Shown here piece after piece: positions 34,878 to 45,408 of a stretch of 64,000 nucleotides of DNA. Location: assembly GCF_003986935.1 (NCBI RefSeq), contig NZ_RJZE01000008.1, positions 208,900 through 272,899 of the forward strand. Reading direction: 5' to 3'. The position numbers and the translations under genes are program-made. This stretch comes from Paraburkholderia kururiensis JCM 10599 = LMG 19447 (GTDB lineage: Bacteria; Pseudomonadota; Gammaproteobacteria; Burkholderiales; Burkholderiaceae). The first letter of the stretch is position 1. The number at the start of each line of letters is the position of its first letter. The notes beneath the pieces are model-generated. The model had not been told where the DNA came from, ran no database searches, and was given only the letters and a program-made list of their open reading frames with translations.

Positions 34878-37463
34878 TTACACCGTCACGGTGTCGGCCA
34901 CTTCCTTGAAGTCTTCGATCTGGTCGAAGTTCATGTACTTGTAGATCTTGTCGCCGTTGGCGTTGATCACGCCGATGTCGGCCATGTACTCGTCTTTGGT
35001 CGGAATCCGGCCAAGGCGCGAGCAGATGGCCGCCAGTTCCGCCGAGCCGAGGTACACGTTCGTGTTCTTGCCCAGACGGTTCGGGAAGTTGCGGGTCGAG
35101 GTGGACATGACCGTTGCGCCTTCGCGCACCTGCGCCTGGTTGCCCATGCACAGCGAGCAGCCCGGCATTTCGGTGCGGGCGCCGGCCGTGCCGAACACGC
35201 CGTAGTGGCCTTCTTCCGTCAGCTGCTTCTGGTCCATCTTGGTGGGCGGGGCCACCCACAGCTTGACCGGAATGTCGCGCTTGCCTTCCAGCAGCTTCGA
35301 CGCGGCACGGAAGTGACCGATGTTGGTCATGCACGAGCCGATGAACACTTCGTCGATCTTCGCGCCGGCCACGTCCGAAAGCGTCTTCACGTCGTCCGGA
35401 TCGTTCGGGCAGGCCACGATCGGTTCGTGAACGTCGGCGAGGTCGATCTCGATGACGGCCGCGTATTCGGCGTCCGCATCCGGTTGCAGCAGTTTCGGGT
35501 CGGCCAGCCACTGCTCCATCGCCTTGATGCGGCGCTGCAGGCTGCGCGCGTCCTGGTAGCCCTGGGCGATCATCCACTTCAGCAGCGTGATGTTGCTGTT
35601 GAGGTACTCGATGATCGGTTCCTTGTTCAGGCGCACCGAGCAGCCCGCGGCCGAGCGCTCGGCGGATGCATCCGACAGTTCGAACGCCTGCTCGACCTTC
35701 AGGTCCGGCAGACCTTCGATTTCGAGAATGCGGCCCGAGAAAATGTTCTTCTTGCCTTGCTTGGCGACCGTCAGCATGCCCTGCTTGATCGCGTAGAGCG
35801 GAATCGCGTTGACGAGGTCACGCAGCGTGACGCCCGGCTGCATCTTGCCCTTGAAGCGGACCAGCACCGATTCCGGCATGTCGAGCGGCATCGTGCCCGT
35901 GGCGGCGGCGAATGCCACGAGACCCGAACCCGCCGGGAAGCTGATGCCGATCGGGAAGCGCGTGTGCGAGTCGCCGCCCGTGCCCACGGTGTCGGGCAGC
36001 AGCATGCGGTTGAGCCACGAGTGGATCACGCCGTCGCCCGGGCGCAGCGCGATGCCGCCGCGCGTGCTGATGAAGTTCGGCAGCGTCTGGTGCGTCTTCA
36101 CGTCCACGGGCTTCGGATAAGCGGCCGTGTGGCAGAACGACTGCATGACGAGGTCGGCCGAGAAGCCGAGGCACGCCAGGTCTTTCAGTTCGTCGCGCGT
36201 CATCGGGCCCGTGGTGTCCTGCGAGCCGACCGAGGTCATCTTCGGTTCGCAGTACGTGCCGGGGCGCACGCCCTGGCCTTCGGGCAGACCGCATGCGCGG
36301 CCCACCATCTTCTGGGCGAGCGAGAAGCCCTTGCCGCTGTCGGCCGGCTGATGCGGCAGACGGAACAGCGTGGACGGCGGCAGACCCAGCGCTTCACGCG
36401 CCTTGGCCGTGAGGCCGCGGCCGATGATCAGCGGAATGCGGCCGCCGGCGCGCACTTCGTCGAACAGCACGTCGGACTTCACCTGGAATTCGGCAATCAC
36501 TTCGCCGTTCTTCAGCGCCTTACCTTCGTACGGGCGCAGTTCGACCACGTCGCCCATTTCCATCTTCGAGACGTCGAGTTCGATGGGCAGGGCGCCCGCG
36601 TCTTCCATCGTGTTGTAGAAGATCGGAGCGATCTTGCCGCCCAGACACACGCCGCCGAAGCGCTTGTTCGGCACGTAGGGAATGTCTTCGCCCGTGAACC
36701 ACAGCACCGAGTTGGTAGCCGACTTGCGCGAGGAGCCGGTGCCCACCACGTCGCCCACGTAGGCCACCAGGTGACCCTTTTCCTTCAGCGATTCGATGAA
36801 CTTGACCGGGCCGCGTTTACCGTCTTCTTCCGGCGTGATGCCGGGGCGCGCGTTCTTCAGCATCGCGAGCGCGTGCATCGGAATGTCCGGGCGGGTGGTG
36901 GCGTCCGGCGCCGGCGACAGGTCGTCGGTGTTGGTTTCGCCCGTTACCTTGAAGACGGTGATGGTCAGGCTTTGCGGCACTTCCGGACGGCTCGTGAACC
37001 ATTCGGCGTCGGCCCAGCTTTGCATCACGGCGCGCGCATTCGCGTTGCCTTTCTCGGCCAGTTCCTGGACGTCGTGGAACTGGTCGAACATCAGGAGGGT
37101 TTTCTTCAGCGCGTTGGCGGCGACGGCGCCCACTTCGGCGTCCGAAAGCAGCTCGATCAGCGGGTGGATGTTGTAGCCGCCCAGCATCGTGCCGAGCAGT
37201 TCGGTGGCGCGGGTGCGCGAGATCAGCGGGCACGCTGTCTCGCCCTTGGCCACGGCAGCGAGAAAGCCGGCCTTTACGCGGGCGGCTTCGTCCACGCCGG
37301 CGGGGACGCGGTGGGTGATCAGGTCGACCAGGGTTTGCTCTTCGCCCGCGGGGGGATTCGTCAGCAATTCCACCAGTTCGGCGGTCTGCTGAGCCGTGAG
37401 CGGGAGGGGGGGAATACCGAGCGCGGCGCGAGCGGCCACGTGAGCGCGAAAGTTTTCAAGCAT
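34878..37463 (-). CDS. acnB: Aconitate hydratase B
   Basis: 861 aa from the ATG at 37463 (M-L-E-N-F-R-A-H-V), the normal AcnB length; the upstream open frame is spurious. Order: HEAT-like domain 1-160, swivel domain about 165-370 ([13 protein letters not shown]), Fe-S catalytic domains with cluster cysteines in I-G-S-C-M-T-N-I and P-G-C-S-L-C-M-G-N. Converts citrate to isocitrate through cis-aconitate in the TCA cycle. Stands alone with its own terminator. Confidence 0.97.
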   Translation of the reverse strand: MLENFRAHVAARAALGIPPLPLTAQQTAELVELLTNPPAGEEQTLVDLITHRVPAGVDEAARVKAGFLAAVAKGETACPLISRTRATELLGTMLGGYNIHPLIELLSDAEVGAVAANALKKTLLMFDQFHDVQELAEKGNANARAVMQSWADAEWFTSRPEVPQSLTITVFKVTGETNTDDLSPAPDATTRPDIPMHALAMLKNARPGITPEEDGKRGPVKFIESLKEKGHLVAYVGDVVGTGSSRKSATNSVLWFTGEDIPYVPNKRFGGVCLGGKIAPIFYNTMEDAGALPIELDVSKMEMGDVVELRPYEGKALKNGEVIAEFQVKSDVLFDEVRAGGRIPLIIGRGLTAKAREALGLPPSTLFRLPHQPADSGKGFSLAQKMVGRACGLPEGQGVRPGTYCEPKMTSVGSQDTTGPMTRDELKDLACLGFSADLVMQSFCHTAAYPKPVDVKTHQTLPNFISTRGGIALRPGDGVIHSWLNRMLLPDTVGTGGDSHTRFPIGISFPAGSGLVAFAAATGTMPLDMPESVLVRFKGKMQPGVTLRDLVNAIPLYAIKQGMLTVAKQGKKNIFSGRILEIEGLPDLKVEQAFELSDASAERSAAGCSVRLNKEPIIEYLNSNITLLKWMIAQGYQDARSLQRRIKAMEQWLADPKLLQPDADAEYAAVIEIDLADVHEPIVACPNDPDDVKTLSDVAGAKIDEVFIGSCMTNIGHFRAASKLLEGKRDIPVKLWVAPPTKMDQKQLTEEGHYGVFGTAGARTEMPGCSLCMGNQAQVREGATVMSTSTRNFPNRLGKNTNVYLGSAELAAICSRLGRIPTKDEYMADIGVINANGDKIYKYMNFDQIEDFKEVADTVTV

Positions 37464-37573
37464 GAGGGCCTGCTGATAGGACGTTTCAGGGGAAGTCTTG
37501 CCAGGCGGCTCCGAGGGCTTCCGGGGCACTGTTTCGATGGGGATTTTAGTCTTGGTATGGCGTATCGTCAATT

Positions 37574-37594
37574 ATCTTATATCTTATATAAGAC
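37574..37594. promoter_or_regulatory. Palindromic CTTATATAAG candidate operator upstream of acnB
   Basis: The core CTTATATAAG is a perfect palindrome, flanked by a further CTTAT direct repeat on the left, in otherwise GC-rich DNA about 115 bp upstream of the acnB start. It looks like a GntR-type operator or AT-rich promoter. The regulator is unknown. Confidence 0.5.
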
Positions 37595-37644
37595 TAATCG
37601 GCGAACAGCGGGGCACACGACGGGCGCTCCGGGTGGAAAGGTGT

Positions 37645-39084
<1,440 letters not shown>

Positions 39085-39127
39085 GGCGGCACTCCGTGGC
39101 GGGGTGGACGCCACTATACGCGGCAAC

Positions 39128-39178
39128 TGCCATGTCTGCCATTCACTGCCACAAACTGCCATCGAGTGCCATTTGGCA
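39128..39178. promoter_or_regulatory. Helically phased TGCCA repeats, candidate FisR enhancer
   Basis: TGCCA at 39128, 39137, 39147, 39157 and 39167, then the inverse TGGCA at 39174. Spacing of 9-10 bp puts every copy on one DNA face. It lies about 45 bp upstream of fisR and 135-185 bp upstream of the sigma-54 promoter, where an enhancer is expected. Confidence 0.65.
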
Positions 39179-39312
39179 GTTCCGGGCAGGTCATGACGGT
39201 TCGCCTGCCGCGCACACGGGGGCTTTCACTACCTCGAACAGCGCAATAGAGGCGCAGATAATTGGTTAAAAATCAGCGGCTTGATGTCGCGCGGCAAATC
39301 AGGGCGAACGCC

Positions 39313-39328
39313 TGGCACGAACCTTGTC
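39313..39328 (+). promoter_or_regulatory. Sigma-54 (-24/-12) promoter of the sulfur operon
   Basis: TGGCACG, four bases, TTGTC matches the RpoN consensus TGGCACG-N4-TTGC apart from T for C in the final GC. It starts 86 bp before the persulfide dioxygenase ATG, and the divergent regulator is a sigma-54 activator. Confidence 0.8.
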
Positions 39329-39398
39329 TAGGCTCTCGCGCAGTTTGCCGGACACCGGCGAAGTGCCGCGAACCCGTCCGTCAACTGGAGCCCCCGCC

Positions 39399-40280
39399 AT
39401 GACCCCCAGCACGTTTGCTGTCGAAGGATTCTTCGACCCCGCCACCTGGACCATCAGCTACCTGCTGCTCGACCGTGAGACGAAAGACTGCGCGCTGATC
39501 GACAGCGTGCTCGATTACGACCCGAAGTCCGGCCGCACGCGCACCGACTCCGCCGACCGCCTCATCGCGCGCGTCGAGGCGCTTGGCGCGCGCGTGCAGT
39601 GGCTGCTGGAAACCCACGTGCATGCCGACCATCTCTCCGCGGCCCCGTATCTGAAGGCCCGGCTGGGCGGCCAGATCGCGATTGGCGAGCAGGTCAAGAC
39701 GGTGCAGCAGGTGTTCGGCAAGCTGTTTAATGCCGGCCCCGGCTTCGCTGTGGACGGTTCGCAGTTCGACCGGCTGTTTGCCGACGGCGAAACCTTCGAG
39801 GTGGGGCGCGTGCAGCTGCGCGCGCTACACACGCCGGGCCACACGCCCGCCTGCATGACCTACCTCGTGAGCGACGGCGACGACCACGCCGCGTTTGTGG
39901 GCGACACGCTCTTCATGCCCGACTACGGCACCGCGCGCTGCGACTTCCCGGGCGGCGACGCGTCCACGCTGTTCCGCTCGATCCATCGCATCCTGAGCCT
40001 GCCGCCGCAAACGCGGCTCTACATGTGCCACGACTATCAGCCGGGCGGCCGTCCGCTGCGCTACGAAAGCACGGTTGCCGAGCAGCGCGAGCACAACATC
40101 CACGTGCATGAAGGCACCACCGAGCAGGCGTTCGTCGAAATGCGCCACGCGCGCGACGCGAAGCTCGACATGCCCGTGCTGATCCTGCCTTCGGTGCAGG
40201 TCAACATGCGCGCCGGCCATCTGCCGGAGCCGGAAAGCAACGGCGTGTCGTACATCAAGATTCCGCTCAACGTGTTGTGA
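39399..40280 (+). CDS. ETHE1-like persulfide dioxygenase
   Basis: 293 aa. Metallo-beta-lactamase fold with T-H-V-H-A-D-H near 70-77, T-P-G-H-T-P, and D-Y-G-T-A-R-C-D-F-P-G-G, the iron-site and glutathione-persulfide-side motif of PDO enzymes. Oxidises glutathione persulfide to sulfite, taking the product of SQR. CTGGAG ribosome site. First gene behind the sigma-54 promoter and FisR-like activator. Confidence 0.92.
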   Translation: MTPSTFAVEGFFDPATWTISYLLLDRETKDCALIDSVLDYDPKSGRTRTDSADRLIARVEALGARVQWLLETHVHADHLSAAPYLKARLGGQIAIGEQVKTVQQVFGKLFNAGPGFAVDGSQFDRLFADGETFEVGRVQLRALHTPGHTPACMTYLVSDGDDHAAFVGDTLFMPDYGTARCDFPGGDASTLFRSIHRILSLPPQTRLYMCHDYQPGGRPLRYESTVAEQREHNIHVHEGTTEQAFVEMRHARDAKLDMPVLILPSVQVNMRAGHLPEPESNGVSYIKIPLNVL

Positions 40281-40331
40281 GGCGCGGCGGGCATCGGCTA
40301 ACTCATTAACGAAGACAGCGAAGAGACAGTC

Positions 40332-41987
40332 ATGGACATCAAAAAACTCAGCGACGCCGTCGCCGTATCGCCGCAGGTGCACGTGGCGGATCTGCCAGCG
40401 CTGCGCGCGGCCGGATATCGCACGGTGATCTGCAACCGCCCCGACGGCGAGGGCGCGGACCAGCCCACCTTTGTGGAGATCGAGTCGGCCGCCCGCAAGG
40501 AAGGCATCGCCGCGTACTACCTGCCCGTGGAGTCGGGCAAGGTCAACGACCGCGAGGCCGCGCAGTTCGGTAAATTGCTGCAGACGGTGCCGGGGCCGGT
40601 GCTCGCGTATTGCCGCAGCGGCATGCGCTCGGCGTCGCTGTGGGCGCTCTCGGGCGCATCCGGCTATTCGTTCGGCCAGATCGTTGCGGCCGGCAGGGCA
40701 GCGGGCTACGACCTCGGCGCCCTGGCCAGCCGCCTCGGCGACAGCGGCGTAGGCGCTGAAAAGTGCTACGACGTCGTCATCGTCGGCGCCGGTGCGGCCG
40801 GTGTGGCGACGGCATCCAGCCTGCTCGCGCGCGACGCGCATCTCGACATCGCCGTGATCGATCCCGCCGACATTCACTATTACCAGCCCGGCTGGACGAT
40901 GGTGGGCGCGGGCGTGTTCAAGCCCGAGACCACCGCGCGCCGCATGGTCGATGTGCTGCCGCATCAGGTGCATTGGATCAAGGCGGCGGTCGCGGCGTTC
41001 GAACCGGAAAACGACGCCGTGGTGCTGGAGGGCTGCCGCAAGATCCGCTATCGGCAACTGGTGGTCTGCGCGGGACTGAAGCTGGACTGGAACGCGATCG
41101 AGGGCTTGCCGCAGACGCTCGGCAGCAACGGCGTGACCTCGAATTACCGCTACGACCTGGCGCCGTACACGTGGCAGCTCGTGCAGCAACTGAAGCGGGG
41201 CCGCGCGCTCTTCACGCAGCCGCCCATGCCGATCAAGTGCGCCGGCGCGCCGCAGAAGGCGATGTACATGTCGTCCGATCACTGGCTGCGCTCGGGCCGG
41301 CTCGAGCAGATCGAGGTCGAGTTCTTCAATGCCGGCGCGGTGCTGTTCGGCGTGCCCGACTACGTTCCGGCGTTGATGAAGTACGTCGAGCGCTACGACA
41401 TCGGGCTCAATTTCGGTCTCAACCTGAGTGCCATCGACGGCCCGGGAAAGCGCGCGATGTTCACGCGCGCGCTGCCGGGCGGTGAAACCGAACAAGTCGA
41501 AACGACGTTCGACATGATCCACGTCGTGCCGCCGCAAAAGGCGCCCGACTTCATCCGGTCGAGCCCGCTCGCCGACGCGGCGGGCTGGGTGGACGTGGAC
41601 CCGGCCACGCTGCGGCACAAGCGCTACGGCAACGTCTTCGGCCTTGGCGACACGACCAACACGACGAACGCGAAGACCGCCGCGGCTGCGCGCAAGCAGG
41701 CGCCCGTGGTCGCGCACAACGTGCTGGCCGCGCTGCGCGGGCGGCAGGAACTGGCGAACTACGACGGCTACGGCTCGTGCCCGCTCACCGTGGAGCGCGG
41801 CAAGATCGTGCTCGCCGAATTCCTCTACGGCGGCAAGGTGGCGCCTACGTTCCCGAAGTGGCTGATCGACGGCACGCAACCGTCGCGGCTCGCGTGGCTG
41901 CTCAAGGACCGCATCCTGCCGCCGCTCTACTGGCGCGGCATGTTGAAGGGCCACGAATGGCTCGCGCATCCGCGGCTGGCCGACTGA
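40332..41987 (+). CDS. DUF442-sulfide:quinone oxidoreductase fusion
   Basis: 551 aa. Residues 1-115 are a DUF442 (BLH phosphatase/rhodanese-like) domain with the active-site loop Y-C-R-S-G-M-R-S near 93-100. Residues about 142-551 are an SQR: FAD site V-I-V-G-A-G-A-A-G, H-Y-Y-Q-P-G-W-T, redox cysteines in V-V-C-A-G-L (about 245) and I-K-C-A-G-A-P (about 300), and N-V-F-G-L-G-D for FAD. Oxidises sulfide at the membrane, reducing quinone. The N-terminal domain may handle the persulfide released. Confidence 0.93.
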   Translation: MDIKKLSDAVAVSPQVHVADLPALRAAGYRTVICNRPDGEGADQPTFVEIESAARKEGIAAYYLPVESGKVNDREAAQFGKLLQTVPGPVLAYCRSGMRSASLWALSGASGYSFGQIVAAGRAAGYDLGALASRLGDSGVGAEKCYDVVIVGAGAAGVATASSLLARDAHLDIAVIDPADIHYYQPGWTMVGAGVFKPETTARRMVDVLPHQVHWIKAAVAAFEPENDAVVLEGCRKIRYRQLVVCAGLKLDWNAIEGLPQTLGSNGVTSNYRYDLAPYTWQLVQQLKRGRALFTQPPMPIKCAGAPQKAMYMSSDHWLRSGRLEQIEVEFFNAGAVLFGVPDYVPALMKYVERYDIGLNFGLNLSAIDGPGKRAMFTRALPGGETEQVETTFDMIHVVPPQKAPDFIRSSPLADAAGWVDVDPATLRHKRYGNVFGLGDTTNTTNAKTAAAARKQAPVVAHNVLAALRGRQELANYDGYGSCPLTVERGKIVLAEFLYGGKVAPTFPKWLIDGTQPSRLAWLLKDRILPPLYWRGMLKGHEWLAHPRLAD

Positions 41988-42024
41988 GCAGCCAGCCGTT
42001 CTTCATGATTGTTCCGGGATCCTG

Positions 42025-42828
42025 ATGGTTATTTCGTTGATTCTTGGCGCGATGGTGGGTGCCGTGCTTGGCTTGACCGGCGCGGGCGGCGGCATTCTCG
42101 CCGTGCCTGCGCTCGTGTTCGGCATGGGCTGGCCGATCCAGCAGGCGACCCCCGTGGCGCTCGTGGCCGTGGCGGGCAGTGCGGCGGTGGGTGCGCTGGA
42201 GGCCTTTCGCAAAGGGCTCGTGCGCTATCGCGCCGCGTTCTTCATGGCGGCACTCGGCGTTCCGGCTACGGCGGTGGGCGCGCGTCTTGCCCACGCGCTG
42301 CCGCAACGTCTGCTGCTCGCGGTGTTCGCGCTCGTGATGCTCGTGGTCGCGGTGCGCCTGCTGCGTCAGACGCTTGCGCACGGCAATTCGCCGCCGCCCG
42401 ACTCGGCACTCTGCGTGGCGCACGTCAACCCGGCGACCGGCCGCCTCGTATGGTCGTGGACGACGGGTGCCGCGCTCGCCGCTGTCGGCGCTGTGACCGG
42501 GCTGATGACGGGACTGCTCGGCGTCGGCGGCGGCTTCGTCATCGTGCCGATGATGCGCAAGCTCACCGACGTTTCCATGCACGGGATCGTGGCCACCTCG
42601 CTGATGGTGATCACGCTGGTGGGCGGGGGCGGCGTTATCACGACGATGCGCCATGGCGCACCGCTGCCGCTCGACGTGGTGCTGTGGTTCAGCCTTGCGA
42701 CGGCGGCCGGCATGGTGGCGGCCCGCATCGTGTCGCATCGCCTCTCGGGGCGGCACGTGCAGTTCGGCTTTGCCGCCATCCTCATCGCCGTGGCGTTGGG
42801 GCTGGTGGCGAAGGCCGCGTTTTACTGA
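42025..42828 (+). CDS. TauE/SafE-family sulfite exporter
   Basis: 267 aa with about eight hydrophobic helices in two repeats, each with a Gly-rich start (L-G-L-T-G-A-G-G-G-I and L-L-G-V-G-G-G-F-V-I). Family members export sulfite or sulfoacetate. Context: sulfite is the product of the upstream dioxygenase, so this probably removes it. Starts 37 bp after the SQR stop. Confidence 0.85.
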   Translation: MVISLILGAMVGAVLGLTGAGGGILAVPALVFGMGWPIQQATPVALVAVAGSAAVGALEAFRKGLVRYRAAFFMAALGVPATAVGARLAHALPQRLLLAVFALVMLVVAVRLLRQTLAHGNSPPPDSALCVAHVNPATGRLVWSWTTGAALAAVGAVTGLMTGLLGVGGGFVIVPMMRKLTDVSMHGIVATSLMVITLVGGGGVITTMRHGAPLPLDVVLWFSLATAAGMVAARIVSHRLSGRHVQFGFAAILIAVALGLVAKAAFY

Positions 42829-42839
42829 TCGTCACGAAC

Positions 42840-42865
42840 GCGCTTCTGCGAGGAGGCAGAAGCGC
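42840..42865. terminator. Hairpin after the sulfite exporter gene
   Basis: Perfect 10-bp stem GCGCTTCTGC / GCAGAAGCGC with a 6-base loop, 12 bp past the stop. It lacks a T-tract, so it may attenuate or protect the mRNA rather than stop transcription fully before tsdB. Confidence 0.6.
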
Positions 42866-42939
42866 CTTGAAGGCAGCAACAGGCGCGAGTGCAGTAGCGG
42901 CAAAGACCGACAACAAACAGCACGAGACGAGGAGACAGG

Positions 42940-43680
42940 ATGAGACGCACGATCACGCTTTGGGCGTTATCGGCGGCGGTGGCGTTCGCGTTCGTATCGC
43001 ACGAGGCGAGCGCCACTGGCACCGACACACGTACCGATAAACCCACCGACACCACACCACAATCGCCGCTTGGCTGGACGATCGCAACGAGAGGCACGGC
43101 CAAGGGCATCCCCGCATGCATCAGCTGTCACGGTGCGCATGGAGAAGGCAATGCAGCCGCAGGCTTTCCGCGGCTTGCCGGCGCCGGCGAGGACTATCTC
43201 GACGCGCAGCTCGCCGCATTTGCCGACGGCAGCCGTCCCAGTACCGTCATGCAACCGTTCGCACGCCTCATGTCGAAGGAGGGCAGAACGGCTGTTGCGC
43301 GCTATTTCAGCCGTCTTCCCGCACCTGAAACCGCGCGCCGAACCGATACCGCTGACGCCGCGCCATCCGATACCGGCGCGTGGCTCGCCACACGCGGGCG
43401 CGGTCAACAAGGGCTGCCTGCATGCGCGCAATGTCACGGGCCGGGCGGGGCGGGCGTAGGCAGCGCGTTTCCTCCGCTCGCAGGTCAGCCTGCCGCATAC
43501 ATCACGGCGCAACTGCACGCATGGAAGACCGGCAAGCGCCCGCCGGGTCCAATGGCGTTGATGCCGAACGTCGCGAGCAAGCTGTCGGATGCCGACATCG
43601 ATGCCGTTGCCCGCTATTACAGCGAACAACCTGGTGAACAACCCACCCAACAAGCGTCGGCCACGACCAGCGCGAAATGA
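42940..43680 (+). CDS. tsdB: Dihaem cytochrome c4-like protein, probable TsdB
   Basis: 246 aa. Signal peptide (A-S-A-T cut), then two similar class I cytochrome halves with haem sites C-I-S-C-H (about 61) and C-A-Q-C-H (about 165), each followed by F-P-R-L-A-G or F-P-P-L-A-G and a later Met. Overlaps tsdA by four bases. TsdB is the electron acceptor of thiosulfate dehydrogenase, passing electrons towards terminal oxidases. Confidence 0.85.
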   Translation: MRRTITLWALSAAVAFAFVSHEASATGTDTRTDKPTDTTPQSPLGWTIATRGTAKGIPACISCHGAHGEGNAAAGFPRLAGAGEDYLDAQLAAFADGSRPSTVMQPFARLMSKEGRTAVARYFSRLPAPETARRTDTADAAPSDTGAWLATRGRGQQGLPACAQCHGPGGAGVGSAFPPLAGQPAAYITAQLHAWKTGKRPPGPMALMPNVASKLSDADIDAVARYYSEQPGEQPTQQASATTSAK

Positions 43681-44603
43681 CGGAGACGAGCATGAGGCGA
43701 ATCTGTAGAACCTTCGTCACGCTGACGGTGTTCGCCGTCGCCATGGCCTGTGGCCCGCATGCGGCTCGTGCCGCGGATACAGTCCACGCGCCCGAGGCGC
43801 GGCCTGCTCAACCTTTTCAACCGCCACCCGAAGCCGACATGCCCGGCGGCGAATTCGGCAAGACGGTGAAACTGGGCGAGCAGATCTTCCTGCACACCGG
43901 CCAGTTCGCGGGCAAATACGTGGGCAACTCGCTCAACTGCGTGAACTGCCATCTCGATGCGGGGCGCAAGGCGAACGCGAGCCCGCTGTGGGGCGCTTAC
44001 GTTTCGTACCCGGCTTACCGAAGCAAGGACGGCCGTGTGAACACGCTGGCCGAGCGGATGCAGGGCTGCTTTCGCTACAGCATGAACGGCAAGGCGCCGC
44101 CGCCCGGAGACCCGGTGCTCGTGGCGCTCGAAAGCTACGCGTACTGGCTCGCCAAGGGCGCGCCGGTCGGGGAGAAGATTGCCGGGCGCGGCTATCCGAA
44201 GCTCGCGCCGCCAGCGCAGAAGGCCGACTATGGGCGTGGCGCGCAGGTCTACGCGCAGCACTGCGCGTTGTGTCACGGAGCGGACGGTCAAGGGCAAAGC
44301 AGCGACGGAAAGACCGTCTTTCCTCCACTGTGGGGTAGCCGCTCTTTCAACTGGGGAGCGGGCATGCACGAGATCCAGAACGCGGCGGGATTCATCAAGG
44401 CAAACATGCCGTTGAGCCTTGGCGGCACACTTACCGATCAACAGGCATGGGACGTCGCGCGCTTCATGGACAGTCACGAGCGCCCGCAGGATCCGCGCTT
44501 CAAGGGTTCGGTCGAAGAGACGCGTAAGGCATTTCACGACTCGCCCAATTCCATGTATGGCGTGACCGTGGAGGGGCACGTGTTGGGTACGGGGAGTCGA
44601 TGA
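43677..44603 (+). CDS. tsdA: Thiosulfate dehydrogenase TsdA
   Basis: 308 aa from the overlapping ATG at 43677; ATG 43692 with GGAG upstream gives a neater signal peptide. Two haem sites, C-V-N-C-H and C-A-L-C-H. The segment L-D-A-G-R-K-A-N-A-S-P, Y-P-A-Y-R and Q-G-C-F-R-Y-S-M-N-G carries the Cys that ligates haem 1 in TsdA. Oxidises two thiosulfate to tetrathionate in the periplasm. Last gene of the sulfur block. Confidence 0.92.
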   Translation: MTETSMRRICRTFVTLTVFAVAMACGPHAARAADTVHAPEARPAQPFQPPPEADMPGGEFGKTVKLGEQIFLHTGQFAGKYVGNSLNCVNCHLDAGRKANASPLWGAYVSYPAYRSKDGRVNTLAERMQGCFRYSMNGKAPPPGDPVLVALESYAYWLAKGAPVGEKIAGRGYPKLAPPAQKADYGRGAQVYAQHCALCHGADGQGQSSDGKTVFPPLWGSRSFNWGAGMHEIQNAAGFIKANMPLSLGGTLTDQQAWDVARFMDSHERPQDPRFKGSVEETRKAFHDSPNSMYGVTVEGHVLGTGSR

Positions 44604-44606
44604 GGT

Positions 44607-44646
44607 GGTGAGGCGGTGAAGTGGTGAGGCGGTGAAGTGGTGAGGC
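44607..44646. repeat. Tandem 16-bp repeat after tsdA
   Basis: Two and a half copies of GGTGAGGCGGTGAAGT, itself built from two related 8-mers, starting 4 bp after the tsdA stop. Confidence 0.9.
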
Positions 44647-44866
44647 GGGCAAAGCCTGAAGGCGGCTGCCCGCCGCGTGCGGCACGCAGGAACGACGGGT
44701 GCCGGCGTCTGCGCTGTTTTCGACCTCAAAACGGCTTTTCCCATACACTCGACGGCGGCCATTTCGGACGCGCCGCCTTTGCGCCGGCGCTCCCCGGAGT
44801 CATGTGCCATGCGCCCTGAGCCGTGCCCCCTTCCGCGTACGCACCCGATTGCAGGAGCCTTCCCCG

Positions 44867-45334
44867 ATGTCGTTGAGCACCGATGCAGACTTCTTCCGCC
44901 TTCTCGCCGGCAGTTACCAGCGTCTTCTCGGTCAACCCCTCGTTCCCGACGGTATGAGCGCCTCCGAAGGCGCGGCGTGGCTGTACGCCGCGGCGCCGTT
45001 CGGCATTCTTGCGCACAACGCGCAAGCCGACCCCGTGTTCGTCTACGGCAACCAGCGTGCGCAGGCGATTTTCGGATACGACTGGGACGAACTCACGACG
45101 CTGCCTTCGCGTCTTTCGGCGGAACCCGTGGAGCGTAGCGAACGGCAGGCATTCCTCGACCAGGTGACCCGCGACGGTTTCGTGTCGGGCTACCGCGGCG
45201 TGCGCATTACCAAAGCGGGCGTGCGCTTCTGGATCGAACATGCGACCGTGTGGCAACTCACGGATTCGGCCGGGAACTATCGCGGCCAGGCCGCGATGAT
45301 CCCGGAGGTGCGGGCCATCGACGGGGCCGCGTAG
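44867..45334 (+). CDS. MEKHLA domain-containing protein
   Basis: 155 aa from the ATG at 44867 (GCAGGAGCC upstream); the open frame continues upstream but lacks homology. Single PAS-like MEKHLA domain: H-N-A-Q-A-D-P-V-F-V-Y-G-N, A-I-F-G-Y-D-W-D-E, P-S-R-L-S-A-E, I-T-K-A-G-V-R-F-W-I. Small soluble protein, function not known. Nothing in the context assigns a role. Confidence 0.88.
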   Translation: MSLSTDADFFRLLAGSYQRLLGQPLVPDGMSASEGAAWLYAAAPFGILAHNAQADPVFVYGNQRAQAIFGYDWDELTTLPSRLSAEPVERSERQAFLDQVTRDGFVSGYRGVRITKAGVRFWIEHATVWQLTDSAGNYRGQAAMIPEVRAIDGAA

Positions 45335-45408
45335 GTATTGGCATTCGAATCAGGACGGCGAGCCGATGAGGCCTTTGGAGGCCCCACCTCCGCACAGCGT
45401 GCGCCCCT

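Noticed and set aside
39313..39328. Sigma-70 promoter for the sulfur operon
   Set aside because: No convincing -35/-10 pair; the -24/-12 match and sigma-54 activator are better.
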